From assembly GCA_030526885.1 (NCBI GenBank), contig JAUNBV010000104.1, positions 1 through 6,894 on the forward strand: a stretch of DNA of 6,894 bases. Direction: 5' to 3'. The notes below the pieces were generated by a model. That model ran no database searches. It saw only the letters and a list, made by a program, of their open reading frames with translations, and was not told the DNA's origin. The position numbers and the translations under genes are program-made. Shown piece by piece: positions 1 to 5,785 of the stretch (within the stretch, counting starts at the first letter, position 1; each line of letters opens with the position of its first letter). This DNA is from Syntrophomonadaceae bacterium. GTDB lineage: Bacteria > Bacillota > Syntrophomonadia > Syntrophomonadales > Syntrophomonadaceae.

Positions 1-167
1 TCCGCGGTACCACCCTAATAATCCGCTTTAAAAACGGACCGCTCAAAACCGTTAACGCCGGCCACGCTTGAAACTCCGGAGTGATTTTCCATACAGAGCC
101 ACTATCCGGTTCCCACCCGCCCGGACTCTCTAAGCAGCGGTTTTCTGATGTACTCTTTCCTTCATCG
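1..167 (-). ncRNA. T-box leader (riboswitch), isoleucine-type, 3' end cut by window edge
   Basis: This tRNA-sensing leader lies on the minus strand and controls a gene to the left of the window. The hallmark T-box sequence GGGTGGTACCGCGGA is the complement of bases 1-15, and a matching AGCGG arm (complement of 23-27) can pair with its CCGC to form the antiterminator. The bulge reads TGGT (complement of 9-12), which would pair with an ACCA tRNA end. Stem I landmarks are present: GATGAAGG at its 5' end (166-159), AGAGAG, and an apical TCCGG/CCGGA stem (125-121 with 109-105). The likely specifier is ATC (complement of 83-85), in the context GGAAAATCACTCCGGAG, where family leaders carry the codon just before a conserved A-C-pyrimidine-rich stretch ending in GAG. 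ATC means isoleucine, and tRNA-Ile has discriminator A, which agrees with TGGT. The neighbourhood independently predicts ileS. The terminator hairpin must lie outside the window. Confidence 0.93.
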
Positions 168-197
168 TTTATTAAATATTAAAAATAAAACTGAATT

Positions 198-226
198 ATT
201 TTAGCACAGGTTTTTTTTAGAAGCAA
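198..226 (-). promoter_or_regulatory. Sigma-A-type promoter for the T-box/ileS transcript
   Basis: On the minus strand TTGCTT (226-221) is followed by a 17-base spacer and TAAAAT (203-198), with an extended -10 TG one base upstream of the hexamer. Transcription would begin near 191, about 25 bases before T-box stem I. The promoter sits only 15 bases beyond the nth stop codon. No hairpin terminator is visible between nth and this promoter, so read-through from the upstream operon is also possible. Confidence 0.72.
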
Positions 227-240
227 GCAAAATCACCGTT

Positions 241-897
241 TTAAAGCTTGCGGTCACATAATTCACTGACCGCGCAGTCATCACAGCCCGGTTTCTTGGC
301 CAAACACACCCTGCGTCCATGGAAAATGAGCGCATGATGCGCGATTATCCAACGCTCCGGCGGCAAAACGCTTTTCATATATTTTTCTATATGCTCGGGG
401 TTTTTACTGTCGATCAATCCCATCCGCCTGCACAAGCGGGCGACATGGGTATCCACGCCAAAGCCGGGAATGCCCCAGGCGGCTGCCTGAACCACATTGG
501 CGGTCTTGCGCCCCACACCCGGCAAGGAGTTTAAAGCGGTAAAATCCTGCGGCACCCGGGAGCCAAATTCTTCGCGGAGCATCGTGGCCATAGCCTGCAA
601 ATTCTTGGCCTTGCTGCGATAAAGGCCTACGCTGCGAATTAAATCCTCCACTTCATCCCGCGCCGCGTCGGCCATCGAATCCGCATCCGGGAAACGCGCA
701 AATAATTGGGGGGTTATGCGGTTCACTTGTTCGTCGGTAGTTTGCGCAGAAAGGATAACGGCGGTCAGGCACTCAAAGGGGGAACGATAATCCAGCATGG
801 GCCGCGCGTCGGGATATGCCCGTTCCAGAATATCGATAATGGCGTTGGCCTTCCTGATTTCCCGCGCTGCGGGCCGGGAGGCGGCAGATTTAGGCAT
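241..897 (-). CDS. nth: Endonuclease III (DNA glycosylase/AP lyase)
   Basis: A base-excision repair enzyme that removes oxidised pyrimidines such as thymine glycol and nicks the abasic site by beta-elimination. The 218-residue protein has normal family length. A helix-hairpin-helix motif LPGVGRKTA occupies residues 125-133, with Lys131 matching the catalytic lysine; the catalytic aspartate is Asp149 in GVDTHVARL. The C-terminus holds the [4Fe-4S] ligands Cys198, Cys205, Cys208 and Cys214, spaced C-x6-C-x2-C-x5-C, so the cluster is intact. The ATG at 897 is preceded by GGAGGAG, which overlaps the stop of the upstream membrane-protein gene 18 bases away, so the two are probably co-transcribed and perhaps translationally coupled. 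It is the last gene of the sepF run. MutY-type glycosylases share the fold, but the short length and VDTHV motif favour Nth. Confidence 0.96.
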   Translation of the reverse strand: MPKSAASRPAAREIRKANAIIDILERAYPDARPMLDYRSPFECLTAVILSAQTTDEQVNRITPQLFARFPDADSMADAARDEVEDLIRSVGLYRSKAKNLQAMATMLREEFGSRVPQDFTALNSLPGVGRKTANVVQAAAWGIPGFGVDTHVARLCRRMGLIDSKNPEHIEKYMKSVLPPERWIIAHHALIFHGRRVCLAKKPGCDDCAVSELCDRKL

Positions 898-915
898 AGA
901 GCGCTGTCTCCTCCG

Positions 916-1341
916 CTACAACATATACGTACGGAAAATACCGTACAGGCCTAATGCTATAACGATGACCGCCACGATGCGAATTACCTGCTGTAGGCGT
1001 TTAAGACCCATCAAGCGGTACACTTTCCAGGTGGCAAAAGGATAGCGCAGGAAGGTGACGCCGAATAAAATGATGGCAACGTATACCATACCCAGAAAAG
1101 ATGGGTTTATGCGGCACAGAATATAACTGGCCAGCAACAACAATAAGCAAAACGAACCCACCCAAATAAATGAGCGGTAATTCTTATTGTTGTACTCCAC
1201 AAAGTCGTCGATTTGCTCCTTGCATTCGTCAGAACAACAAAATATAACCACGCTCTTCTTGTTGCCCTCAGCGATAAAATCCCGGGTAATGCGGCTTACC
1301 GCCTGCTTGCCGCAGTTAAAACACTTATGCTGCACGGCCAT
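916..1341 (-). CDS. Uncharacterised membrane protein with N-terminal TRASH-like zinc finger
   Basis: I do not recognise this 141-residue protein as a named family. Residues 7-40 hold cysteines arranged C7-x2-C10-x25-C36-x3-C40, with the second pair in FCCSDEC. This resembles TRASH/YHS-type treble-clef metal-binding domains, in which an aromatic residue precedes the second cysteine pair. A charged and Asn-rich linker (41-56) follows, then three hydrophobic stretches at about 57-76, 82-98 and 118-136, with basic residues between the second and third (KVYRLMGLKR). The likely picture is a small inner-membrane protein with a soluble zinc- or metal-binding N-terminus. The start ATG has AGGAG eight bases upstream. 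It lies 18 bases after the DUF167 gene and 18 before nth, inside the division operon, so it is probably co-expressed. The TRASH relationship is inference from cysteine spacing; function is unknown. Confidence 0.8.
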   Translation of the reverse strand: MAVQHKCFNCGKQAVSRITRDFIAEGNKKSVVIFCCSDECKEQIDDFVEYNNKNYRSFIWVGSFCLLLLLASYILCRINPSFLGMVYVAIILFGVTFLRYPFATWKVYRLMGLKRLQQVIRIVAVIVIALGLYGIFRTYML

Positions 1342-1359
1342 TTAATTTGCTCCTATCCT

Positions 1360-1656
1360 TTATATTTTAATGTTGAACCGCTGTTCAAATTGCTCCTTAG
1401 TGATGCCCTTAACTTGAACCACTTTATTCCTGCCGCTCTCTCCCTGCACGATAGATACATTGCCTTTGGCAATATGCAACGTTTCCGCCAGGAAGGCTAT
1501 CAGAGCGCTATTGGCGGCGCCATCCACGGGCGGGGCGGTGAGTTTAATTTTAAGGGACTCCCCCTGCACACCGCAGGCGCAGCTCTGTGAAGCGCGGGGC
1601 TGCACCCTGACGCTGAAACGCACCCCGCCGCCATACTCACTTATGTTCAGTGACAT
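1360..1656 (-). CDS. yggU: DUF167 / YggU family protein
   Basis: A small 98-residue protein of the DUF167 (YggU) family, whose biochemical role is not established. Family features visible are the RVQPRASQ strand near residues 17-24, the segment LKIKLTAPPVDGAAN around 34-48 (the most conserved part of the family), and GESGRNKVVQV near 72-82, where a conserved G-x-x-x-R-x-K pattern occurs. It is of normal length. The ATG at 1656 lies inside the end of divIVA: the genes overlap by 20 bases, and the Shine-Dalgarno GAGGAG (complement of 1665-1670) is within divIVA coding sequence, which suggests coupled translation. DUF167 genes commonly accompany yggT in bacteria, in agreement with the layout here. 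Confidence 0.92.
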   Translation of the reverse strand: MSLNISEYGGGVRFSVRVQPRASQSCACGVQGESLKIKLTAPPVDGAANSALIAFLAETLHIAKGNVSIVQGESGRNKVVQVKGITKEQFEQRFNIKI

Positions 1657-2149
1657 AAGGTATCTCCTCGATCTTTTCCAGCCCCTCCAGGATGGACTTT
1701 AATTCCCGGCTGTAGAAAAAATCCTGCAATTCCTCCGTGCGGCGGGTATTCTTTTCGATGAGGTCCAGTTCGCTCTGCAGCTGGCTTTTCAGCTCTACGC
1801 TGATGCGGTTCAAATGCCTGAGCATCTCCTGATAATTCTGCATCATCCCGGCAACGCCGCGTTTATAATCCTCCAGCAACAACTCCGCTTCTTTCTGGGC
1901 GTTCTGGCGAATGCCCTCCGCCGTCTGCTGCGCCAGTATAATGCTGTTATTCATGGTATCTTCCATGCCCTTATAGCGAGCCAAATCAGCCTCCAGGCGT
2001 TGTAGCCGGTCCTTCATCACCGCATTTTGACTGTAGAGGCTCTCAAAATCCTGGGCTACCATTTGATTGAAATCCTCAACCGCACTGCGCCTATAGCCAA
2101 ACAGGGATTTTTTGAATTGCTGATTCCTTATTTCGATTCCGGTAATCAT
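1637..2149 (-). CDS. divIVA: DivIVA family cell-division/polarity protein
   Basis: DivIVA proteins form coiled-coil assemblies that bind negatively curved membrane at septa and poles and recruit division, chromosome-anchoring or wall-synthesis partners. The N-terminal membrane-binding signature is clear: residues 5-28 read as the family's I-x-N-x-x-F-x-x-x-x-x-GY-x-x-x-x-V-x-x-F pattern (GYRRSAVEDF at 18-27). Most of the remainder, about 30-155, is charged and heptad-like with few prolines, so coiled coil is expected. At 170 residues it is about the size of Bacillus DivIVA. The start ATG has AGGAGG seven bases upstream, overlapping the end of yggT (15-base gap). Position between yggT and the ileS-type leader matches the classic ylm-divIVA-ileS order. 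GpsB is a shorter homologue and is less likely on context. Confidence 0.93.
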   Translation of the reverse strand: MITGIEIRNQQFKKSLFGYRRSAVEDFNQMVAQDFESLYSQNAVMKDRLQRLEADLARYKGMEDTMNNSIILAQQTAEGIRQNAQKEAELLLEDYKRGVAGMMQNYQEMLRHLNRISVELKSQLQSELDLIEKNTRRTEELQDFFYSRELKSILEGLEKIEEIPYVTEHK

Positions 2150-2164
2150 GGCCCAACCTCCTGT

Positions 2165-2425
2165 TTAAAATGCGCTCAGTATAAATACCACCACGGAACG
2201 CAGCACCATCAGTAACAGTATCGCCACCAACGGAGTAAAATCTATGGGGCCCATCGGCGGCAGGTATCTCTGCAACGGTTGTAAAACGGGATCGGTCATA
2301 TCGTAAAAAAACTTATATATTGGTTGCCGGGGATTATGGGGAAAAAAGGACAGTACACAACGCACTACGATGATTAAAACATATATTTCGAAAGCCAGAT
2401 TGACTAGTCCGATCAAAGAATACAC
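2165..2425 (-). CDS. yggT: YggT / YlmG family membrane protein
   Basis: An 86-residue integral membrane protein of the YggT family (YlmG in Bacillus), associated with cell division or membrane homeostasis but without a firm molecular function. Two hydrophobic segments are visible, about residues 4-25 and 66-84. Between them lie the family hallmarks: Arg22 at the end of the first helix, NPRQPIY (31-37), TDPVLQP (44-50) and a proline/glycine-rich loop ending in IDFTP (61-65). The start is GTG (2425-2423). AGGAG lies about 12 bases upstream, a rather long spacing. Only 27 bases separate it from proC upstream. In most Firmicutes ylmG directly follows sepF; here proC is inserted between them. Confidence 0.93.
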   Translation of the reverse strand: MYSLIGLVNLAFEIYVLIIVVRCVLSFFPHNPRQPIYKFFYDMTDPVLQPLQRYLPPMGPIDFTPLVAILLLMVLRSVVVFILSAF

Positions 2426-2452
2426 GGTTATAATCGTCTCCTATATCAAAAA

Positions 2453-3280
2453 TTATGACCCGGCATCGGCGCTGAGTTCAAGCGCTATTTCTTGAGAACG
2501 CGAAGCCGCAGCTTTTATGGCTTGCTCTATGGCTTTGCGTAAATCGTAGTGCTCCAACACATGCAAGGCCGCCAGGGTGGTGCCTCCCGGTGATGATACT
2601 TTTTCCCGCAACAGCGCGGGGCTGTCGGTTCCATCCTCCAGCATAGCCAAACTGCCCCGCATCACCTGCAACACCAGTTCCCTGGCCGCTCCGGCCTCAA
2701 ACCCCAATCCCGCCGCCGCCTCTATCATGGCCTCGGCTATCAGGAAGTAATACGCAGGGCCACTGCCCGAAACAGCGGTAAGCGCGTCCATCATGGCCTC
2801 ATCTATAACTACGGTTTTACCTACCATATCCAGTAAAGACGTGGCAAAAAGCACCTCATCCTCGCCGGCGTAATGGCCGGCACATATCCCGGCCATGCCC
2901 TTGCCCTTCAAGGCGGGCGTATTAGGCATCACCCTTACCACCGGTACCGAACCCAATATCTGTTCTATGGTGGCACAGGACAACCCTGCCGCCAGCGATA
3001 TAAGCTTCTGCCCCGTCCGCCGGCGACTCGCCGCCATCCGTTTCAAAACATCGATGCTTTGCTGAGGCTTCACGGCCAGAACGACATAGTCCGCAACGCT
3101 TAACACTTCATCCAAGCTTGTGGCCTGCGCGCCATATCGAGCCGCAAAATCAACGGCTTTATCCGCCAGCGCATCACAGCACAGGACATCCCGCACCATC
3201 CCGGTATCCCCATCCCTGATGCCGTTCAGCAGAGCCCGGGCCATGTTGCCACAACCAATAAAACCCAATGAACAAGGCAC
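2453..3280 (-). CDS. proC: Pyrroline-5-carboxylate reductase
   Basis: Catalyses the last step of proline synthesis, reducing 1-pyrroline-5-carboxylate with NAD(P)H in the cytoplasm. The 275-residue protein has full family length. The N-terminal Rossmann motif GFIGCGNMA is at residues 6-14, VKPQ at 70-73, the conserved RVMPNTP at 116-122, and the C-terminal dimerisation/active-site signature runs from SGSGPAY (171-177) to VSSPGGTT (228-235). The start is GTG at 3280, directly abutting the sepF stop codon, with GGGAGG ten bases upstream inside the sepF end, so translation is probably coupled. proC is a metabolic gene inside a division operon, an arrangement I believe recurs in Clostridia. No other proline gene is in the window. 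Confidence 0.97.
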   Translation of the reverse strand: MPCSLGFIGCGNMARALLNGIRDGDTGMVRDVLCCDALADKAVDFAARYGAQATSLDEVLSVADYVVLAVKPQQSIDVLKRMAASRRRTGQKLISLAAGLSCATIEQILGSVPVVRVMPNTPALKGKGMAGICAGHYAGEDEVLFATSLLDMVGKTVVIDEAMMDALTAVSGSGPAYYFLIAEAMIEAAAGLGFEAGAARELVLQVMRGSLAMLEDGTDSPALLREKVSSPGGTTLAALHVLEHYDLRKAIEQAIKAAASRSQEIALELSADAGS

Positions 3281-3787
3281 TTACTTGTTGCCTCCCGGGG
3301 TGTAAATACCTGTATTTACGGGAGGAACAGGGGCCGACCCGCTCATCTTCCTCACCGGCAGGCGGTTTTCTTTGGTAATTTCGGTATTGGCGGGTGCGAA
3401 TAAGAATATGCTCTTGCCCAATTGCTGGCTGTGGCCGTCCAAAGCGTACAGGGCGCCGGAAAGAAAATCGATCATGCGCTGAGATACGTCAGGGGCGGTA
3501 GCTTCAAAGTTGAGAATGATTTGACGGCGGTTTTTCAAGTGGTCGCTCAGCGCCTGTACCTCTTCGAAACTCTCCGGTTCGCTGACTACTACCCGCACTT
3601 GTTTTCCTGCAGGATTGGCAGTGCTGCCGCCCTTAAGCCCGATCAGATTGCTCAGTCCGCCGCTGCCGGATAGTTCGGAGGGAGCATCCATATCCGCGGA
3701 AGAGATAGCCAAATCATCATATAACTCATCATCTTCCGTTTCTGGCTTGACTCCCAGCCACTTCAAGAACTTGTCCCCTTTGCTCAT
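3281..3787 (-). CDS. sepF: Cell division protein SepF
   Basis: SepF binds the C-terminal tail of FtsZ and tethers Z-rings to the membrane, acting in place of or alongside FtsA. The 168-residue protein shows the three-part family plan: an amphipathic N-terminal helix (MSKGDKFLKWLG), an acidic then Gly/Ser-rich linker (about 17-62), and the globular SepF domain (about 64-139), with SEPESFEEVQ and the strand RRQIILNFE characteristic. A Pro/Gly-rich tail of about 28 residues (140-168) follows and has no obvious function. The ATG has GGAGG six to eight bases upstream. An 86-base intergenic gap with a good promoter precedes it, so sepF is probably the first gene of a unit running to nth. Confidence 0.96.
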   Translation of the reverse strand: MSKGDKFLKWLGVKPETEDDELYDDLAISSADMDAPSELSGSGGLSNLIGLKGGSTANPAGKQVRVVVSEPESFEEVQALSDHLKNRRQIILNFEATAPDVSQRMIDFLSGALYALDGHSQQLGKSIFLFAPANTEITKENRLPVRKMSGSAPVPPVNTGIYTPGGNK

Positions 3788-3816
3788 GTGTTTACCTCCA
3801 TCCCTATAATATTAGA

Positions 3817-3844
3817 ATTATAATCCATTTTTAATGATAAGCAA
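3817..3844 (-). promoter_or_regulatory. Sigma-A-type promoter upstream of sepF
   Basis: On the minus strand TTGCTT (3844-3839) is followed by a 16-base spacer and a perfect TATAAT (3822-3817). Transcription would start near 3810, about 23 bases before the sepF ATG. It lies in the AT-rich 86-base gap between yggS and sepF, and would give the sepF-to-nth genes their own start point in addition to read-through from pgeF-yggS. Confidence 0.75.
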
Positions 3845-3873
3845 AGCAGAATATAAATAATAGAGCAATAACT

Positions 3874-4557
3874 CTACCCCTCATCAAACAGCGCCGAGCC
3901 TACGCGGAGCAGGTTGGCTCCCTCCTCCACCGCCACGGTATAGTCCTGCGACATACCCATCGACAGCCACTTCATCCTTACGCCGGGCAAGCTATGGCGG
4001 CCAAAATAGATAAACCGTTCATGCAACCAGCGAAAAACCTCGCGGCTGTCATCGGCACGATCGCTCAGCGGAGCCATGCACATCAACCCGCAAACATCCA
4101 AATGCCTCATCGGGGCGACGGACTCCAGAAACATAGCAAGATCATCCGGAGCCAACCCCGCCTTTTGTTTCTCGCCCGCGACATTTACTTCCACCAATAC
4201 CGAGGTGATAGCATTTTGACGTGCGGACTGGGCCTCGATTTCTTCCGCCAGCGCCCAGCGATCCAGGGAATGGATGAGACAACTGCACCCGATAAGGTTC
4301 TTCACCTTATTGCTTTGCAGCTGACCGATCATGTGCCAGCGCAGACCGGGATGCATCTTACTGCGACGCACTAATTCCGGGGCCCTGTTTTCGCCAAAAT
4401 CGCGCATCCCCAGCTTTATGGCTAACGCCAAAGCATCGTCATCAATACTCTTGCTAACCGCGATAAGTCCTATGGTGCTGGGATCGCGCCCGGCATCAAT
4501 AGCGGCATTCCTGATATTTTTAGTAACCTGTTCATAATTATGCTTAAAACTATTCAA
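3874..4557 (-). CDS. yggS: YggS/YlmE family PLP-binding homeostasis protein
   Basis: A pyridoxal-5'-phosphate-binding protein with an alanine-racemase-like TIM barrel, thought to buffer PLP and influence amino-acid and keto-acid pools rather than catalyse a reaction. Using the TTG at 4557, the PLP lysine in IAVSK falls at residue 36, the position known for E. coli YggS. Other family motifs are DFGENR, WHMIGQLQSNK and the C-terminal MGMSQDY followed by LLRVGSALF. Start choice: GGAGGT (4570-4565) lies seven bases upstream of this TTG. A TTG seven codons further out (4578) would overlap the pgeF stop codon and would have no comparable site. The chosen start gives 227 residues, typical of the family. 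It follows pgeF by 17 bases, the same ylmD-ylmE pairing seen in Bacillus. Confidence 0.94.
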   Translation of the reverse strand: MNSFKHNYEQVTKNIRNAAIDAGRDPSTIGLIAVSKSIDDDALALAIKLGMRDFGENRAPELVRRSKMHPGLRWHMIGQLQSNKVKNLIGCSCLIHSLDRWALAEEIEAQSARQNAITSVLVEVNVAGEKQKAGLAPDDLAMFLESVAPMRHLDVCGLMCMAPLSDRADDSREVFRWLHERFIYFGRHSLPGVRMKWLSMGMSQDYTVAVEEGANLLRVGSALFDEG

Positions 4558-4564
4558 CCCTGCG

Positions 4565-4570
4565 ACCTCC
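4565..4570 (-). promoter_or_regulatory. Shine-Dalgarno deciding the yggS start
   Basis: GGAGGT on the minus strand lies seven bases before the TTG at 4557. It falls inside the longer possible reading frame beginning at 4578, so the longer frame would place the ribosome site within the coding sequence. It therefore favours the shorter protein, as does the resulting Lys36 numbering. Confidence 0.8.
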
Positions 4571-4574
4571 GTGT

Positions 4575-5387
4575 TCAAGTTTGCGTCAACATTATCAATG
4601 CGGCCATCCTGCCGGTAACCCCCTTATCCCGGCGATACGAATACAGCAACTCGGCCTCGCAGCAACTGCACAGCTCACTGCAACGGATATTATCCTCCTT
4701 TATTCCCCACTCCTTCATCATCAGCTTATTGGCCAGCTTTAAGTCGCAAAAGCATCTTCCACCCCGCTGCTGCAGCAATACATCATGCTGTGGGTAAAGC
4801 TCCTGCACCCGCCGGGCCACATCATCGCCCACCTCAAAGCAGCAGGGTCCAATGCCGGGGCCAATAAAACATTGTAATGTATCCCCGCACGCCCCGAATT
4901 CCTTTGCCATGGCGTCGAGCGTGTGGCGAGCGATGCCCGCCATCGTGCCCTTCCAACCCGCATGGGCCATACCGATACAGCGCGTGGCGGCATCAAAAAA
5001 ATAAAGAGGGATGCAGTCTGCGTAAAAAGTACACAGCGCCAATCCCTCACAATCGGTTATCAGGGCATCCGTTTCCGGCAGCGCATCGCGGTACAGCAAA
5101 GCCCCCCGGCCCCGCTCCTTGGCGCCCACCCGCATGACCCGGTTGCCGTGCACCTGCTGGCAGCACACCATATCATCCGGTTTTAAGCTAAGAGAATGCA
5201 TAAATATTTCCCGGTTGGCCCGCACCTTCTCATCCGTATCCCCAACGTGCAGCGCCAGATTCAGCGACCCGAAGCACCCCTCGCTCATTCCGCCGTTACG
5301 CAAGGAAAACGCTATGACCGCCCCTTCCAAACCCTCCGCCATCAATAGCGGCAACCCGTGAGCTTCTTTTAAAACCCAATCCGGCAT
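4575..5387 (-). CDS. pgeF: PgeF/YlmD family: peptidoglycan editing factor, multicopper polyphenol oxidase-like
   Basis: A member of the YfiH/YlmD (DUF152, LACC1-like) family. The E. coli protein prevents misincorporation of L-serine for L-alanine in the peptidoglycan stem peptide, and homologues act on purine nucleosides. The 270-residue form starting at the ATG at 5387 fits the family. The zinc triad is predicted at His80 (QQVHGNRV), Cys125 (ADCIPLYFF) and His142 (AHAGWKG). The 17-residue Cys-His spacing equals that of E. coli YfiH. SLNLALHVGD (41-50) and FIGPGIGPCCFEVG near the C-terminus complete the signature. The frame stays open upstream to 5528, but those 47 codons overlap the divergent plus-strand gene and do not resemble the family, while GAGGGAG lies five bases before the ATG at 5387. 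It is followed by yggS. Confidence 0.94.
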   Translation of the reverse strand: MPDWVLKEAHGLPLLMAEGLEGAVIAFSLRNGGMSEGCFGSLNLALHVGDTDEKVRANREIFMHSLSLKPDDMVCCQQVHGNRVMRVGAKERGRGALLYRDALPETDALITDCEGLALCTFYADCIPLYFFDAATRCIGMAHAGWKGTMAGIARHTLDAMAKEFGACGDTLQCFIGPGIGPCCFEVGDDVARRVQELYPQHDVLLQQRGGRCFCDLKLANKLMMKEWGIKEDNIRCSELCSCCEAELLYSYRRDKGVTGRMAALIMLTQT

Positions 5388-5416
5388 TTGTGCTCCCTCG
5401 CAATATGGATTACAAT
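5388..5416 (+). promoter_or_regulatory. Sigma-A-type promoter for the zinc-ribbon/DUF2007 gene
   Basis: TTGTGC (5388-5393), a 17-base spacer and TACAAT (5411-5416) form a plausible plus-strand promoter, giving a start near 5423 and a leader of about 29 bases. It begins one base from the pgeF start codon and covers the pgeF ribosome site, so transcription of the two divergent genes could interfere. I see no equally clear minus-strand promoter for pgeF in this gap. Confidence 0.6.
5393..5399 (-). promoter_or_regulatory. Shine-Dalgarno deciding the pgeF start
   Basis: GAGGGAG on the minus strand lies five bases before the ATG at 5387 and supports that start over an in-frame ATG at 5528. The same bases lie between the -35 and -10 of the divergent promoter at 5388-5416. 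Confidence 0.65.
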
Positions 5417-5451
5417 ACAAAAACCACGAAAAATATTTAGGAGGTATTGCC

Positions 5452-5766
5452 ATGGAATGTCCCAACTGTGGCCAGGAAATCGGAGGCGCCCGAAAGTGCC
5501 CATACTGCTCCGCGGATTTGAATGACACGTCATGGACGGTGATACGCCAAGTTAATCCGCCCGAAGATTTGATTATCGAAAGCCTGCTTCAATCCTTTGC
5601 TATCCCGGTCAGAATCATACCCCGCGAAACCCTGGGCAGCCTTTATCCGACCACCATTGGACCTATCAGCAGAATAAGCATCGCGGTCCCCAGTTATCTG
5701 GCCGATAAGGCGGTGCGCTTGCTTGAAGCCGAGATTTCCCCGGACGATGCCCAAAATCAGCGGTAA
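5452..5766 (+). CDS. Zinc-ribbon protein with DUF2007-like (putative signal-transducing) domain
   Basis: A 104-residue cytoplasmic protein and the only plus-strand gene here. The N-terminus is a compact zinc ribbon with ligands Cys3, Cys6, Cys16 and Cys19 (CPNC and CPYC pairs). From about residue 29 to 97 the sequence resembles the small DUF2007 fold: a strand (WTVIRQV), a helix that begins PPEDLIIESLLQSFAIPVRI, a variable loop, a strand (RISIAVPSYLA) and a final helix (DKAVRLLEAEI). DUF2007 proteins are labelled putative signal transducers, but I know of no firm function. It has no membrane segment or signal peptide. A strong Shine-Dalgarno AGGAGGT (5439-5445) lies six bases before the ATG. 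Its stop is 19 bases from the convergent nrdR stop, with no hairpin terminator between them. The domain assignment is from pattern resemblance. Confidence 0.88.
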   Translation: MECPNCGQEIGGARKCPYCSADLNDTSWTVIRQVNPPEDLIIESLLQSFAIPVRIIPRETLGSLYPTTIGPISRISIAVPSYLADKAVRLLEAEISPDDAQNQR

Positions 5767-5785
5767 TAATGGACCCCTGCCCCGA

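Noticed and set aside
319..954. Plus-strand open frames opposite nth (319-534, 706-954)
   Set aside because: They are antisense shadows of nth with no supporting start signals or domain similarity.
4739..5186. Long alternative frames on both strands inside pgeF (for example minus 4739-5050 and plus 4923-5186)
   Set aside because: They are arginine/proline-rich shadow frames of a clearly conserved gene and have no ribosome sites or recognisable domains.
5388..5528. A 47-residue N-terminal extension of pgeF
   Set aside because: It overlaps the divergent plus-strand gene, shows no family similarity, and a good Shine-Dalgarno supports the internal ATG at 5387.
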